8,777 bases of DNA from Flavobacteriales bacterium. Its GTDB lineage: Bacteria; Bacteroidota; Bacteroidia; Flavobacteriales_E; Vicingaceae. The DNA lies in NCBI GenBank assembly GCA_002402165.1, contig NVVI01000027.1, forward strand, positions 18,215 to 26,991, read 5' to 3'. This document shows, piece by piece, positions 1 through 7,896 of this stretch (position 1 is its first letter; each line of letters starts with the position of its first letter). The notes beneath the pieces were generated by a model. That model saw nothing but the letters and a program-made list of their open reading frames with translations, had not been told where the DNA came from and searched no databases. The position numbers were made by a program, and so were the translations under genes.

Positions 1-51
1 AATAAAATAGTTAAGTTTAAAAGTAAAATGATTTTTTTCATGCTCAATAAT

Positions 52-1509
52 TTAGCTGAGTTTATCTCTTAGTAGTTGATTGGCTTTTTTTGGATCGGCT
101 TTTCCTTTAGATATTTTCATTAGTTGTCCCATTAAAAACCCCGTTAATTGTTTTTCGCCATTTTTATAACGTTCAACTTCATTTGGGTTTTGTTCAATAA
201 CTTGATTGATATAATCAGCAATTACATCATCACCACTTTCTTGAGAAAGTCCCCATTCTTCAGCAAGATGTTTGGCTATTTCAGTAACAGATTCATTTCC
301 ATTAGTTACTAATTTGAAAATTTTTTGCTCTGCAACTGAGCGATTGAATTTACCATCATCTATTAACTGAATAATTTCTGCGACATCAATCGGTTTTACA
401 TTAAGCTCAACAATAGTTAAAGCTTCTTTATTAAGAACAGTTTTGATAGGGCCATTAATCCAGTTGGCAGCAGCTTTGTAGTTTTTTGTTAATTTAACTA
501 ATTCATTAAAAAAAAGTGATATTGCTTTTGTCTCAATGATAATATTAGCATCATAATCCGATAAGTTTAGCTCATGGGTATAATACTTAAAGAGTTCGTT
601 AGGTAATTGAGGTAACGTTTTTCTAATCTTTTCAATGTATTCTTTTTCTACATTCGTAGGTTGTAAATCTGGTTCAGGGAAATACCGGTAATCGTGTGCC
701 TCCTCTTTCGATCTCATTAAAAATGTAGAACCATCAATAGCATTAAAACTCCTAGTTTCCATATTGATTTTTCCGCCAGCCTCCAAAACATCTATTTGTC
801 TTTTTACTTCAAAATCGATCGCTCGTTTTATATTTCTAATAGAGTTCATATTCTTGGTTTCCGTACGTTCTCCTAACTCAGTGGCATTTTTCAGCATTAC
901 AGAAACATTTGCATCACAACGCAAACTTCCTTCTTCCATGTTGCCATCACAAATCTCTAAATAACGCACTAACTTTCTTACTTGAGATACATATTCAGAA
1001 GCTTCTTCTGCAGAGCTTATTTCTGGCTCAGAAACAATTTCAACTAAGGCAACGCCAGCCCTGTTTAAATCAATTAAAGAATTATAGGGATCTTGGTCGT
1101 GAATACTTTTTCCTGCATCTTCTTCTAAGTGGATGCGAGTAATGGTTATTTTCTTTTCTTTATCAGTATTAGGGAATAAAGTAATAGAGCCACCATTACA
1201 AATAGGAGTGGTGTCTTGAGTTATTTGATATCCTTTTGGTAAATCGGCATAAAAATAATTTTTACGAGCAAATTCGTTACGTTTCCTAATATCAGCATTT
1301 ACAGCTAATCCTAAGCGAACAGCATATTCAATGTTGTTCTTGTTTAGTCTTGGTAATGTGCCAGGATGCCCAAGGGAAATAGGGCTAACATTAGTATTTG
1401 GTGTGGCTCCAAATTCAGTTGAGTCAGATGTGTATGCTTTACTTTTGGTTAAAAGCTGTGCATGAATTTCTAATCCAATTACAGTTTTATATTTATCGTA
1501 AACACTCAT
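52..1509 (-). CDS. gatB: Aspartyl/glutamyl-tRNA amidotransferase subunit B
   Basis: GatB is the kinase and tRNA-binding subunit of the cytoplasmic GatCAB complex, which converts Glu-tRNA(Gln) and/or Asp-tRNA(Asn) to the amidated forms using ammonia supplied by GatA. The 485 residues match the usual family length of about 475-500. Seen in the sequence: the N-terminal GLEIHAQL motif (residues 12-19, with E14 and H16 in the catalytic cradle), LGHPGTLP (46-53), RIHLEEDAGK (125-134), the family signature around 146-162 (DLNRAGVALVEIVSEP), a DYRYFPEPDL motif near the middle, and a C-terminal YqeY-like tRNA-binding tail ending in GFLMGQLMKISKGKADP and a short helix. Two oddities: the signature has Ala154 where Pro is usual, and the CxxC found before LGxPG in many homologues is absent. 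The ATG at 1509 gives the normal N terminus. It is the last gene of a three-gene run, 6 nt after the phosphorylase stop. gatA and gatC are not in the window. Confidence 0.97.
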   Translation of the reverse strand: MSVYDKYKTVIGLEIHAQLLTKSKAYTSDSTEFGATPNTNVSPISLGHPGTLPRLNKNNIEYAVRLGLAVNADIRKRNEFARKNYFYADLPKGYQITQDTTPICNGGSITLFPNTDKEKKITITRIHLEEDAGKSIHDQDPYNSLIDLNRAGVALVEIVSEPEISSAEEASEYVSQVRKLVRYLEICDGNMEEGSLRCDANVSVMLKNATELGERTETKNMNSIRNIKRAIDFEVKRQIDVLEAGGKINMETRSFNAIDGSTFLMRSKEEAHDYRYFPEPDLQPTNVEKEYIEKIRKTLPQLPNELFKYYTHELNLSDYDANIIIETKAISLFFNELVKLTKNYKAAANWINGPIKTVLNKEALTIVELNVKPIDVAEIIQLIDDGKFNRSVAEQKIFKLVTNGNESVTEIAKHLAEEWGLSQESGDDVIADYINQVIEQNPNEVERYKNGEKQLTGFLMGQLMKISKGKADPKKANQLLRDKLS

Positions 1510-1515
1510 AAAAAT

Positions 1516-2352
1516 TTATTTCATAGCGGTTTCAGAAGCATAAATTTGAGCTAATAATTCTTTAATTATTAAAGTCATTTTTGGCTCAGATGCTTTAGCA
1601 ACTTCTTGAACTTCTTCATGGCTAATTTCAACTATTTTTCCATCTACTCCTAAGTCGGTAATAATTGATAAAGCCATGCATGGTAAATCCATATGTCGGG
1701 CTACAATTACTTCAGGTACAGTACTCATTCCAACTGCATCAGCACCAATAATTTGCATATATTTATATTCTGCTGGAGTCTCAAAAGTTGGTCCCGAAAG
1801 TGCAGCATAAACTCCTTGTTGAATTTTAATGTTGTTTTCAGAAGCAATATTTAAAACATGATTTCTTAAATCAATGTCGTAAGGCTCACTCATATCTGGA
1901 AAACGAGGGCCTAGTTCATCAATGTTTTTTCCTCTTAATGGGTTGTCAGGTAATAAGTTAATGTGATCGGTAATGAGCATAATATCACCGATTTCAAAGT
2001 TAGCATTTACACCACCACTTGCATTACTTAAAAACAAATTAGTAATTCCAAGAGCCTTCATTACTCTAATAGGAAAAGTACATTCTTGGAGTGAGTAGCC
2101 CTCATAATAATGGAATCTTCCTTGCATTGCTACAACAGGCACATTGTTTATGGCCCCAAAAACTAATTGGCCATTATGTCCTTGAACAGTTGAAACTGGA
2201 AAGTTTGGAATATCACTGTAAGGAATCGCACTTTCAATTATAATTTCAGTAGAAAGATTTCCTAATCCCGTTCCTAAAACTATTCCCACATATGGGTTAA
2301 TAGTTGTTTTACTTTCTAAAAAAGCTTTAGTTTCTTGAATTTTCTTTAACAT
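1516..2352 (-). CDS. Purine nucleoside phosphorylase, trimeric (PNP-I/MTAP superfamily) type
   Basis: This cytoplasmic purine-salvage enzyme cleaves purine (deoxy)nucleosides with phosphate to the free base and (deoxy)ribose-1-phosphate. The 278 residues match the trimeric family. Landmarks line up with human PNP from memory: phosphate loop GTGLG at 27-31 (T28 for human S33), H59 (H64), R79 and H81 in GRFHYYEGY (R84, H86), SNASGG 109-114 (A116), GPTFET with F190/E191 (F200/E201), VGMSTVPE with M209/S210 (M219/S220), and H245 in SHEEV (H257). The human base-contact residue N243 aligns with Asp233 here (SIITDLG), so substrate preference may differ from strict inosine/guanosine use. The ATG at 2352 gives the normal N terminus (MLKKIQETKAFL) and lies inside the end of lpxK, a 26-nt overlap, so the two are probably translated from one mRNA. 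The alternative, a methylthioadenosine phosphorylase, is less likely because the overall motifs are PNP-like. Confidence 0.94.
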   Translation of the reverse strand: MLKKIQETKAFLESKTTINPYVGIVLGTGLGNLSTEIIIESAIPYSDIPNFPVSTVQGHNGQLVFGAINNVPVVAMQGRFHYYEGYSLQECTFPIRVMKALGITNLFLSNASGGVNANFEIGDIMLITDHINLLPDNPLRGKNIDELGPRFPDMSEPYDIDLRNHVLNIASENNIKIQQGVYAALSGPTFETPAEYKYMQIIGADAVGMSTVPEVIVARHMDLPCMALSIITDLGVDGKIVEISHEEVQEVAKASEPKMTLIIKELLAQIYASETAMK

Positions 2353-3394
2353 ATTCTAATATTTGTTTATCGAACTCCTCTTTATCGTTACCGTGAAAAC
2401 AAATTTCTATCGGAATGTAAAAAATGGGAATATCTTGTAATTGGTTTAAAATTTTTGGCAAAGATAATCGCATTATATCTTTTTCGGTAGTAATTATTAT
2501 TTTATTATTTCCATGTAAGGTTTTGTAATGTTTTCTAATATCTATAACATCTGAATATGTAAAGTTATGATGATCAGAAAATTTAATGTGTTCTACAGAG
2601 TTATACTCATCTTTTAATTTATGAAAAAGAGGTTCAGGTTTCCCAATACCACTTAGTAGTAATATAGAAAAGTGCTCGTTAACTTCATTTTGTGAGCGAA
2701 TAGCTGCATCGGTAAAAGGGTTAATACTATCATATTTTATGTAAGAGAAATAGACTTTTTGATGAGGTTTCGGATTTAATTTTTCTAATATTTTTCTTTG
2801 GTCTCTAGCTGGTAAAACACTACTTGTTTTAGAAACAATAATAATATCTGCTCTTTTACTTCCGTAATGCCACTCTCTTAATTTTCCTGATGGGACTACG
2901 AAATCATTAATGTATAACTCACTGTAATCAGTAATTAGAATGTTAACTCCTGGTTTTACCGATCTATGTTGATATGCATCATCTAATAATATTACGTTTG
3001 TTTCAGGATGGATTTCTCTAATTTTTTTAATCCCATTTACTCTTTTTTCATCAACAGCTACAAGAATTTGATTGAACTTTAATTTGTATTGTAAAGGTTC
3101 ATCACCAATATCAGTAACTGTTGAATTTTTATTAGATAAGTGAAAACCCGAAGTGCTTCTTTTGTAACCCCGGCTAAGAGTAGCAACTTTAAATTCTTCT
3201 TTTAATAAACGAACTAAATATTCTATATGTGGAGTTTTTCCAACTCCTCCAAGTGTTAGGTTGCCAACTGATATTACGGGAAAATCAAATGTTGTCGATT
3301 TGAAAAGATTCCAATCGTATAACTTATTTCTCAGATATAGGATTGAGCCATATATAAGCGAAAATGGAAATAATAATATGTATACAATTTTCAT
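2327..3394 (-). CDS. lpxK: Tetraacyldisaccharide 4'-kinase (lipid A biosynthesis)
   Basis: LpxK phosphorylates the 4' position of the tetraacyldisaccharide-1-phosphate lipid A precursor with ATP at the inner face of the cytoplasmic membrane, so the organism makes lipid A. Numbering from the ATG at 3394 gives 355 residues, close to the family norm. Visible are an N-terminal membrane-associating helix (about 4-21), the P-loop in SVGNLTLGGVGKTP (42-55), SRGYKR (74-79), GDEPLQ (97-102), the DDAYQHR segment (138-144, catalytic DDxxQH region), a C-terminal FSDHHNFTYSD motif, and ITTEKDIMRL. The reading frame stays open upstream to an ATG at 3481, but those 29 extra residues precede the normal MKIVYILLFPFSLIYG start and resemble nothing in the family, so the internal ATG is preferred. 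It is first of the three-gene run, and its 3' end overlaps the phosphorylase start by 26 nt. I found no exact TAnnTTTG box for it in the upstream intergenic region. Confidence 0.95.
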   Translation of the reverse strand: MKIVYILLFPFSLIYGSILYLRNKLYDWNLFKSTTFDFPVISVGNLTLGGVGKTPHIEYLVRLLKEEFKVATLSRGYKRSTSGFHLSNKNSTVTDIGDEPLQYKLKFNQILVAVDEKRVNGIKKIREIHPETNVILLDDAYQHRSVKPGVNILITDYSELYINDFVVPSGKLREWHYGSKRADIIIVSKTSSVLPARDQRKILEKLNPKPHQKVYFSYIKYDSINPFTDAAIRSQNEVNEHFSILLLSGIGKPEPLFHKLKDEYNSVEHIKFSDHHNFTYSDVIDIRKHYKTLHGNNKIIITTEKDIMRLSLPKILNQLQDIPIFYIPIEICFHGNDKEEFDKQILEYVKENSRN

Positions 3395-3443
3395 CAAATT
3401 TGATTGTAAAAATAAACAAGTAACAAATAATTCAAGAATATAT

Positions 3444-3477
3444 TTTGAAAGATTAATTTTTCTAAAGCATACTTTTG
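3444..3477 (+). promoter_or_regulatory. Candidate Bacteroidota-type promoter upstream of the acidic lipoprotein gene
   Basis: An exact match to the Bacteroidota -7 consensus TAnnTTTG (TACTTTTG, 3470-3477) lies 22 nt downstream of a TTTG -33-like element (3444-3447), which is close to the usual spacing. Transcription would start near 3483 and give a leader of about 75 nt before the ATG at 3557. The region is AT-rich, so chance matches are not rare. Confidence 0.4.
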
Positions 3478-3542
3478 GCAATAAATTGTTTTTTTTAACG
3501 ATATTTACTATAAGTTTAAGAGATAAGTTTGTTAAAAAATCG

Positions 3543-3550
3543 TATATTTG
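3543..3550 (+). promoter_or_regulatory. Candidate -7 box immediately before the lipoprotein start codon
   Basis: TATATTTG is an exact TAnnTTTG match that ends 6 nt before the ATG at 3557. If used, transcription would begin at or within a few bases of the start codon, giving a leaderless or nearly leaderless mRNA. No good -33 element sits at the normal distance: TTTA at 3515-3518 is 24 nt upstream, and TTTG at 3528-3531 is only 11 nt upstream. It is therefore less complete than the box at 3470-3477. Confidence 0.35.
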
Positions 3551-3556
3551 TGCGTA

Positions 3557-3925
3557 ATGAGTCGTTTGATTAATAAATATGGACTATCTATTTTACTAGC
3601 ATTCCTAATGTTAGTAGCTATTTCCTGTCATAAAGGCGGAGAACCAGTTCCGTATTCAGAAGATTCAGACATTGTTTCTACTGGTAGCTCTCATCAAAAA
3701 GTGTTAGATTTAAACCAAAGAGCCTTAAATGCGGTTGTTGATGATGAAAATTTTGAGTTTGATGAATCAGCTCCTGAGGAGGGTGGATCTTCTCCTGAAG
3801 GTGGTGGGTCAGGTGATGATGACCCAAACGGCAATAAAAGGGTAATAGGAGGAGATGATAATGAGGATGACGATGATGGGGATAGTACTGGTGATGATAA
3901 TGGAGATGGTAGTGGCGGAAACTGA
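3557..3925 (+). CDS. Small, highly acidic predicted lipoprotein of unknown function
   Basis: I do not recognise a named family. The ATG at 3557 gives 122 residues: a basic N terminus (SRLINKYG), a hydrophobic core (about 10-22) and a lipobox-like VAISC with Cys24 as the likely lipidation site, so the product should be exported and membrane-anchored. The residues after the Cys (HKGGE) loosely recall Bacteroidota surface-export signals, but the match is weak. By my count the 99-residue mature part has 19 Asp and 9 Glu against 3 Lys and 2 Arg. It begins with a more ordinary segment (about 33-70, including VLDLNQRALNAVVDDE) and ends in a low-complexity tail of Gly, Asp, Asn and Ser with runs such as DDNEDDDDGD. 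The tail could bind divalent cations or act as a flexible spacer; this is inference. An in-frame TTG at 3548 would add three residues, but ATG is preferred. It is divergent from lpxK and is probably transcribed alone. Confidence 0.82.
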   Translation: MSRLINKYGLSILLAFLMLVAISCHKGGEPVPYSEDSDIVSTGSSHQKVLDLNQRALNAVVDDENFEFDESAPEEGGSSPEGGGSGDDDPNGNKRVIGGDDNEDDDDGDSTGDDNGDGSGGN

Positions 3926-4072
3926 TTTTTATAGCTAATATTCAATATTTTTTCTTTCCTTTAATTTTAATAGATGGAGTTATTTTGTTCTAAAATTTAA
4001 CCGTTTATAAAATCTGTAGTAATAATCTCAAAAACTATTAATATTTTTACTTAAAATAATTTGGTATCCAAG

Positions 4073-4104
4073 TTTTATATTCTATTTTTACGCCTCTTTA
4101 TTTG
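4073..4104 (+). promoter_or_regulatory. Weak candidate promoter for the TonB-dependent receptor gene
   Basis: TTTATTTG at 4097-4104 differs from the Bacteroidota -7 consensus TAnnTTTG at one fixed position and lies 20 nt downstream of a TTTT stretch (4073-4076) that could serve as the -33 element. It would give a leader of roughly 20-25 nt before the ATG at 4133. The rest of the 207-nt gap (3926-4132) is AT-rich, with no exact consensus box, no convincing hairpin and no small gene that I can support. Confidence 0.3.
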
Positions 4105-4132
4105 CACGAAATAAAAAATTAAAATTCAAAAT

Positions 4133-7100
4133 ATGTTAAAAAAACTAGCTGTTCTAGTATTTGTGTTATTTACAGTTTCTTTTGCTGTTGCACAACAATC
4201 AGGTGGAACTATAAAAGGAAAAATGCTTGATAAAGATAATGGAGAACCATTGCCTTTTGCAAATGTTGTACTTATGAAAGGAGGTTCTCAAGTAGCGGGA
4301 ACTATGACTGATTTTGATGGAAAATTTACATTTACGGCTTTAACACCTGGAAAATATGATGTACAAGCAACGTATGTTGGCTATCAACCTATTAAAATAG
4401 CTGATGTAGTAGTTACTGGAGGAAGAATAACATTTATTCCAGATATTAGGGTTTCTTCTGGAGCAGAAAATTTGGATGAATTTGTAGTAATAGAATATGA
4501 GGTTCCTTTAATTAGTAAAGATCAAACATCTTCGGGTGGAACAGTAACGGCTGAAGATATTAAGAAAATGCCAGGTCGTTCTGCAGCAGCTATCGCTGCT
4601 ACTATTGGTGGGGTGTATTCTCAAGATGACGGAAGCAATGCTTTAAGCATTAGAGGGTCAAGGTCAAGTGGAACAGATGTTTACATTGATGGAATAAAAG
4701 TGAGGGGTACTCAAAACTTACCTAAATCTGCAATTCAACAAGTTACGGTAATTACTGGTGGTATTCCTGCTCAGTTTGGTGATGTAACGGGAGGTGTTGT
4801 AAATATTACTACTAGAGGAGCAACAAAAGATTGGTTTGGAGGAATTGAATATACTGGTTCTGGTTTTAAAAATGGGAACGATGCTATTGGGTTAGATAAA
4901 TTTGGATTTAATCTAGTAGGATTTAGTATTTCAGGACCTCTTTTAACTAGAAAAGATTCTGCTGGGAATAAAAAAGAAGCACTTGTGGGGTTTTTCTTAT
5001 CTGGTGAGGGTAAGCATGAACTTGATCCAAGACCTTTTGTTGGAGGGACTTATAGGGTTAATGATGAATTAATGCTAGAACTAAACGAAACTCCATTTAC
5101 CCAAGATTTAGGTGATATAGGTGGTGTAATTAATAATGCTAGTTACGTAACAGCTTCTGATATTGAAGAACAACCTTATAGATTAAATGTGTCAAGAAAA
5201 TCGTTAAACCTTGCAGGTAAAATTGATTTAACAACTTCAAAGACAACCAATGTTACAATTGGGGGTTCTTTTGATTATAGAGATGCGAATAATTACAGTA
5301 GAAATTTTTCGATGTTTAATTTCCAAAATAATTCTCAAACTATTGATAGAACATGGCGGATTTTTGGTAGGTTTACGCAACGATTTACTAATTCTACTGA
5401 TCAAGAAAATCCTTCATTAATAAAGGATGCTTTCATTACTTTTCAAGTAGATTATTCTAATTTCCATTCTACCAACCAAAACAAAAATCATAAAAACGAA
5501 TTATCTAACTATGGCTATATAGGTAAATTTACCTCAATAAGACAAGTAAATTGGGATGAAAATACTAATTTCGATATTCTCAATCCTGATGGGAGTGTTC
5601 ATCATTCGCTTTTTAATCAAAACATTTCGAATACTGCAACAACGTCATATTTGTTTGAACCAGATGATATAAACCCTATTTTAGCTAACTACACAAGTAA
5701 TTACTATGATATTTTTGCAAATGACCCTATTGGGCATTTGGATACCAGAACAAATGTTGAAACAAATACTATAATAAATGGGCAAAGTCCTTCCGATGTT
5801 TATGGATTATTTTCTGCTATGGGAACTCAAAGTAATACTTACAGGGTTGATGATTTATCGCAATTTAGAGTTTCTGCTCAAGGTAGTGCAAGTATAGGTA
5901 ACCATGCTATTAAACTAGGGTTTGAATACGAACAGAGGGTTGATAGAATTTACTCTGTTAATCCAATTGGCCTGTGGGAATTAGGAAGAAGTTTAACGAA
6001 TACGCATCTTGAACAAAGAGATTTTACTGTAGGAACTTATGATTCAACATTTGTTAGTTCTACGGGAGGGGGGGCAAATTTTCAGAGTCCACTATATGAT
6101 TATACAATTCAACAGTTTTATGATGGAGCAAATCAAAATACTTTTGATGAGAAGTTAAGAGAAAAATTGGGATTAGCTGCTGATGGGTTAGATTGGATTG
6201 ATTTTGATTCTTATGGTCCTGAGGTATGGAGTATAGATATGTTTTCAGCTGACAATTTGTTAGTTGATGGAGGTGGACAATTTGTTAATTATTTTGGTTA
6301 TGACCATACTGGACAGAAGCTATCAGGAACCCCAAGCCTTGATGACTTCTTTAATAAACGAGATGATAATGGAAATTTGACTAGAGAAAATGGTGCGTTT
6401 AGGCCTATTTATGTAGCTGGATTTATACAAGATAAGTTTTCTTTTGATGATTTGATATTCAACATAGGAGTTCGAATTGATAGATTTGATGCAAATCAAT
6501 CTGTTTTGAAAGATAAGTATTCAATGTTTCCTGTTAAAACTGTTGGAGAAATTGATGGCTTAGTTCCAGAAAGTTCAATCATTGGTGATGATTTTGTAGT
6601 ATATGTATCAGATGCTACTAATCCTACTACAGGAGATGTTGTAGGGTATAGAGATGGTAATGTATGGTACACAGCTGATGGAACAGAAATTTCTGATCCT
6701 TCTGTTTTGCATTCCACAGGAGTGCCAAACCCTTGGTTGGTAACTCCAGAAAAAAACAATGTATTTGCTGATTTGAGTGGAGAGTCATTTGAGGATTATA
6801 AGCCCCAAGTAAACATATCTCCAAGAATTGCATTTTCGTTTCCTATATCAGATGAAGCATTATTTTTTGCTCATTATGATATATTAACACAACGTCCAGA
6901 GAGTAATAATAGACTTGATTTACTTGGTTACTTGTTATTTAATAATGGAGGGAACACAATTAATAATCCAAACTTGAGAGCTGAACAAACAATTGATTAT
7001 GAATTAGGATTTCAACAAAAACTGGATAATTACTCTGCACTTAAAATTTCTGCTTTTTATAGGGAATTGAGAGACCAAGTGCAAATTTCTCAAGTAATAG

Positions 7101-7879
7101 GAGCATATCCTGGCAATTATTTTACATACGAGAATCTAGATTTTGGTACCGTTAAAGGGTTAACAGTTGGTTATGACCTAAGAACTAGGGGGAATATGTC
7201 TATGAGAGTTAGTTATACATTGCAATTTGCTGATGGAACTGGTTCAAGCACAACAACTTCGGCAAATTTAGTGTCTTCGGGTCAAGGAAATTTAAGAACA
7301 TTAATTCCATTATCTTTTGATCAAAGACATAGAATATTAGTATCTGCTGATTATAGATATGGCTCTAAAAAAAGCTATAATGGTCCAGTTTTATTTGGTA
7401 AGGATATATTGCAAAATACGGGGTTAAATCTAGTAATGAGAGCAGGTTCTGGAACACCATACACTAAACGTTCTAGATCCAACGGATCAGGAATTCTCGC
7501 TACATCAGAAGGGAGTTCAGATATAGAGGGACAATTAAATGCTGCTAGATTACCATTTACCACTACGTTTGATTTTAAAGTTGATAAAACTGTTAATTTA
7601 AAATGGGGTAAAGGAGAAGAAGGAGACAAAAAAGAGGCAACCTTGAATATTTATGTGCAAGTTTTAAACCTTTTAAATGCTAGAAATATTTTAGGTGTTT
7701 ATGCTGCAACAGGTAATGCTGATGACGATGGCTTCTTAGCAGCATCTTATCAACAAAAATTTATTGAGAACCAAATTTCTGAAGAATCCTTTAGAGATTT
7801 ATATTCTGCTAAGGTTAACAATGGAGCAAATTATGCTCTACCAAGAAGAATAAGACTAGGATTACAATTAAATTTTTAA
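4133..7879 (+). CDS. TonB-dependent outer-membrane receptor with N-terminal carboxypeptidase-D-like domain
   Basis: This protein is predicted to be an outer-membrane beta-barrel that imports, or helps handle, an unidentified substrate using TonB-ExbBD energy. Of 1248 residues, 1-20 form a signal peptide (FAVA before QQ). Residues 25-107 are a CarboxypepD_reg-like Ig-fold (PLPFANVVL, TDFDGKFTF, PGKYDVQATYVGY). A TonB-box-like stretch, EFVVIEYEVPLI, lies near 116-127, followed by a plug domain at about 132-229 with LSIRGSRSSG, VYIDGIKVRG, VTVITGGIPAQFGDVTGG and VNITTRG. The rest is barrel, ending in aromatic-rich strands and a C-terminal Phe (RLGLQLNF). It is longer than classical receptors; extra length at about 480-770 and 800-900 probably forms large extracellular loops (inferred). 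The plug resembles the Bacteroidota non-SusC type, and no susD-like gene is visible. It probably forms an operon with the surface-protein gene 17 nt downstream. The substrate cannot be told from sequence. Confidence 0.93.
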   Translation: MLKKLAVLVFVLFTVSFAVAQQSGGTIKGKMLDKDNGEPLPFANVVLMKGGSQVAGTMTDFDGKFTFTALTPGKYDVQATYVGYQPIKIADVVVTGGRITFIPDIRVSSGAENLDEFVVIEYEVPLISKDQTSSGGTVTAEDIKKMPGRSAAAIAATIGGVYSQDDGSNALSIRGSRSSGTDVYIDGIKVRGTQNLPKSAIQQVTVITGGIPAQFGDVTGGVVNITTRGATKDWFGGIEYTGSGFKNGNDAIGLDKFGFNLVGFSISGPLLTRKDSAGNKKEALVGFFLSGEGKHELDPRPFVGGTYRVNDELMLELNETPFTQDLGDIGGVINNASYVTASDIEEQPYRLNVSRKSLNLAGKIDLTTSKTTNVTIGGSFDYRDANNYSRNFSMFNFQNNSQTIDRTWRIFGRFTQRFTNSTDQENPSLIKDAFITFQVDYSNFHSTNQNKNHKNELSNYGYIGKFTSIRQVNWDENTNFDILNPDGSVHHSLFNQNISNTATTSYLFEPDDINPILANYTSNYYDIFANDPIGHLDTRTNVETNTIINGQSPSDVYGLFSAMGTQSNTYRVDDLSQFRVSAQGSASIGNHAIKLGFEYEQRVDRIYSVNPIGLWELGRSLTNTHLEQRDFTVGTYDSTFVSSTGGGANFQSPLYDYTIQQFYDGANQNTFDEKLREKLGLAADGLDWIDFDSYGPEVWSIDMFSADNLLVDGGGQFVNYFGYDHTGQKLSGTPSLDDFFNKRDDNGNLTRENGAFRPIYVAGFIQDKFSFDDLIFNIGVRIDRFDANQSVLKDKYSMFPVKTVGEIDGLVPESSIIGDDFVVYVSDATNPTTGDVVGYRDGNVWYTADGTEISDPSVLHSTGVPNPWLVTPEKNNVFADLSGESFEDYKPQVNISPRIAFSFPISDEALFFAHYDILTQRPESNNRLDLLGYLLFNNGGNTINNPNLRAEQTIDYELGFQQKLDNYSALKISAFYRELRDQVQISQVIGAYPGNYFTYENLDFGTVKGLTVGYDLRTRGNMSMRVSYTLQFADGTGSSTTTSANLVSSGQGNLRTLIPLSFDQRHRILVSADYRYGSKKSYNGPVLFGKDILQNTGLNLVMRAGSGTPYTKRSRSNGSGILATSEGSSDIEGQLNAARLPFTTTFDFKVDKTVNLKWGKGEEGDKKEATLNIYVQVLNLLNARNILGVYAATGNADDDGFLAASYQQKFIENQISEESFRDLYSAKVNNGANYALPRRIRLGLQLNF

Positions 7880-7896
7880 TTTGAAAATATTATAAT

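Noticed and set aside
27..42. Possible terminator after gatB: ATGA/TCAT inverted repeat around a T run
   Set aside because: The stem is only 4 bp and contains a single G:C pair, so it could easily occur by chance.
764..1142. Two plus-strand ORFs within gatB
   Set aside because: They are antisense to well-conserved GatB motifs and have no recognisable features.
3395..3481. Upstream in-frame extension of lpxK to an ATG at 3481
   Set aside because: The 29 extra residues lie before the normal LpxK N terminus, are not family-like, and would occupy the likely divergent promoter region.
3261..3557. Plus-strand ORF antisense to the start of lpxK
   Set aside because: It mostly overlaps the conserved P-loop region of lpxK on the other strand, its translation resembles nothing known, and its end overlaps the lipoprotein start.
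3694..3945. Minus-strand ORF rich in Pro and Ser opposite the lipoprotein gene
   Set aside because: Its composition is the direct complement of the Gly/Asp-rich codons on the plus strand; it has no signal or domain of its own.
3937..3957. Possible terminator after the lipoprotein gene: AATATT-C-AATATT followed by a T-rich run
   Set aside because: All-AT stem with almost no loop; too unstable to call a terminator in sequence this AT-rich.
6496..6833. Minus-strand ORFs within the receptor gene (also 7375-7629)
   Set aside because: They are shadows of the confident plus-strand TonB-dependent receptor frame, with no independent support.
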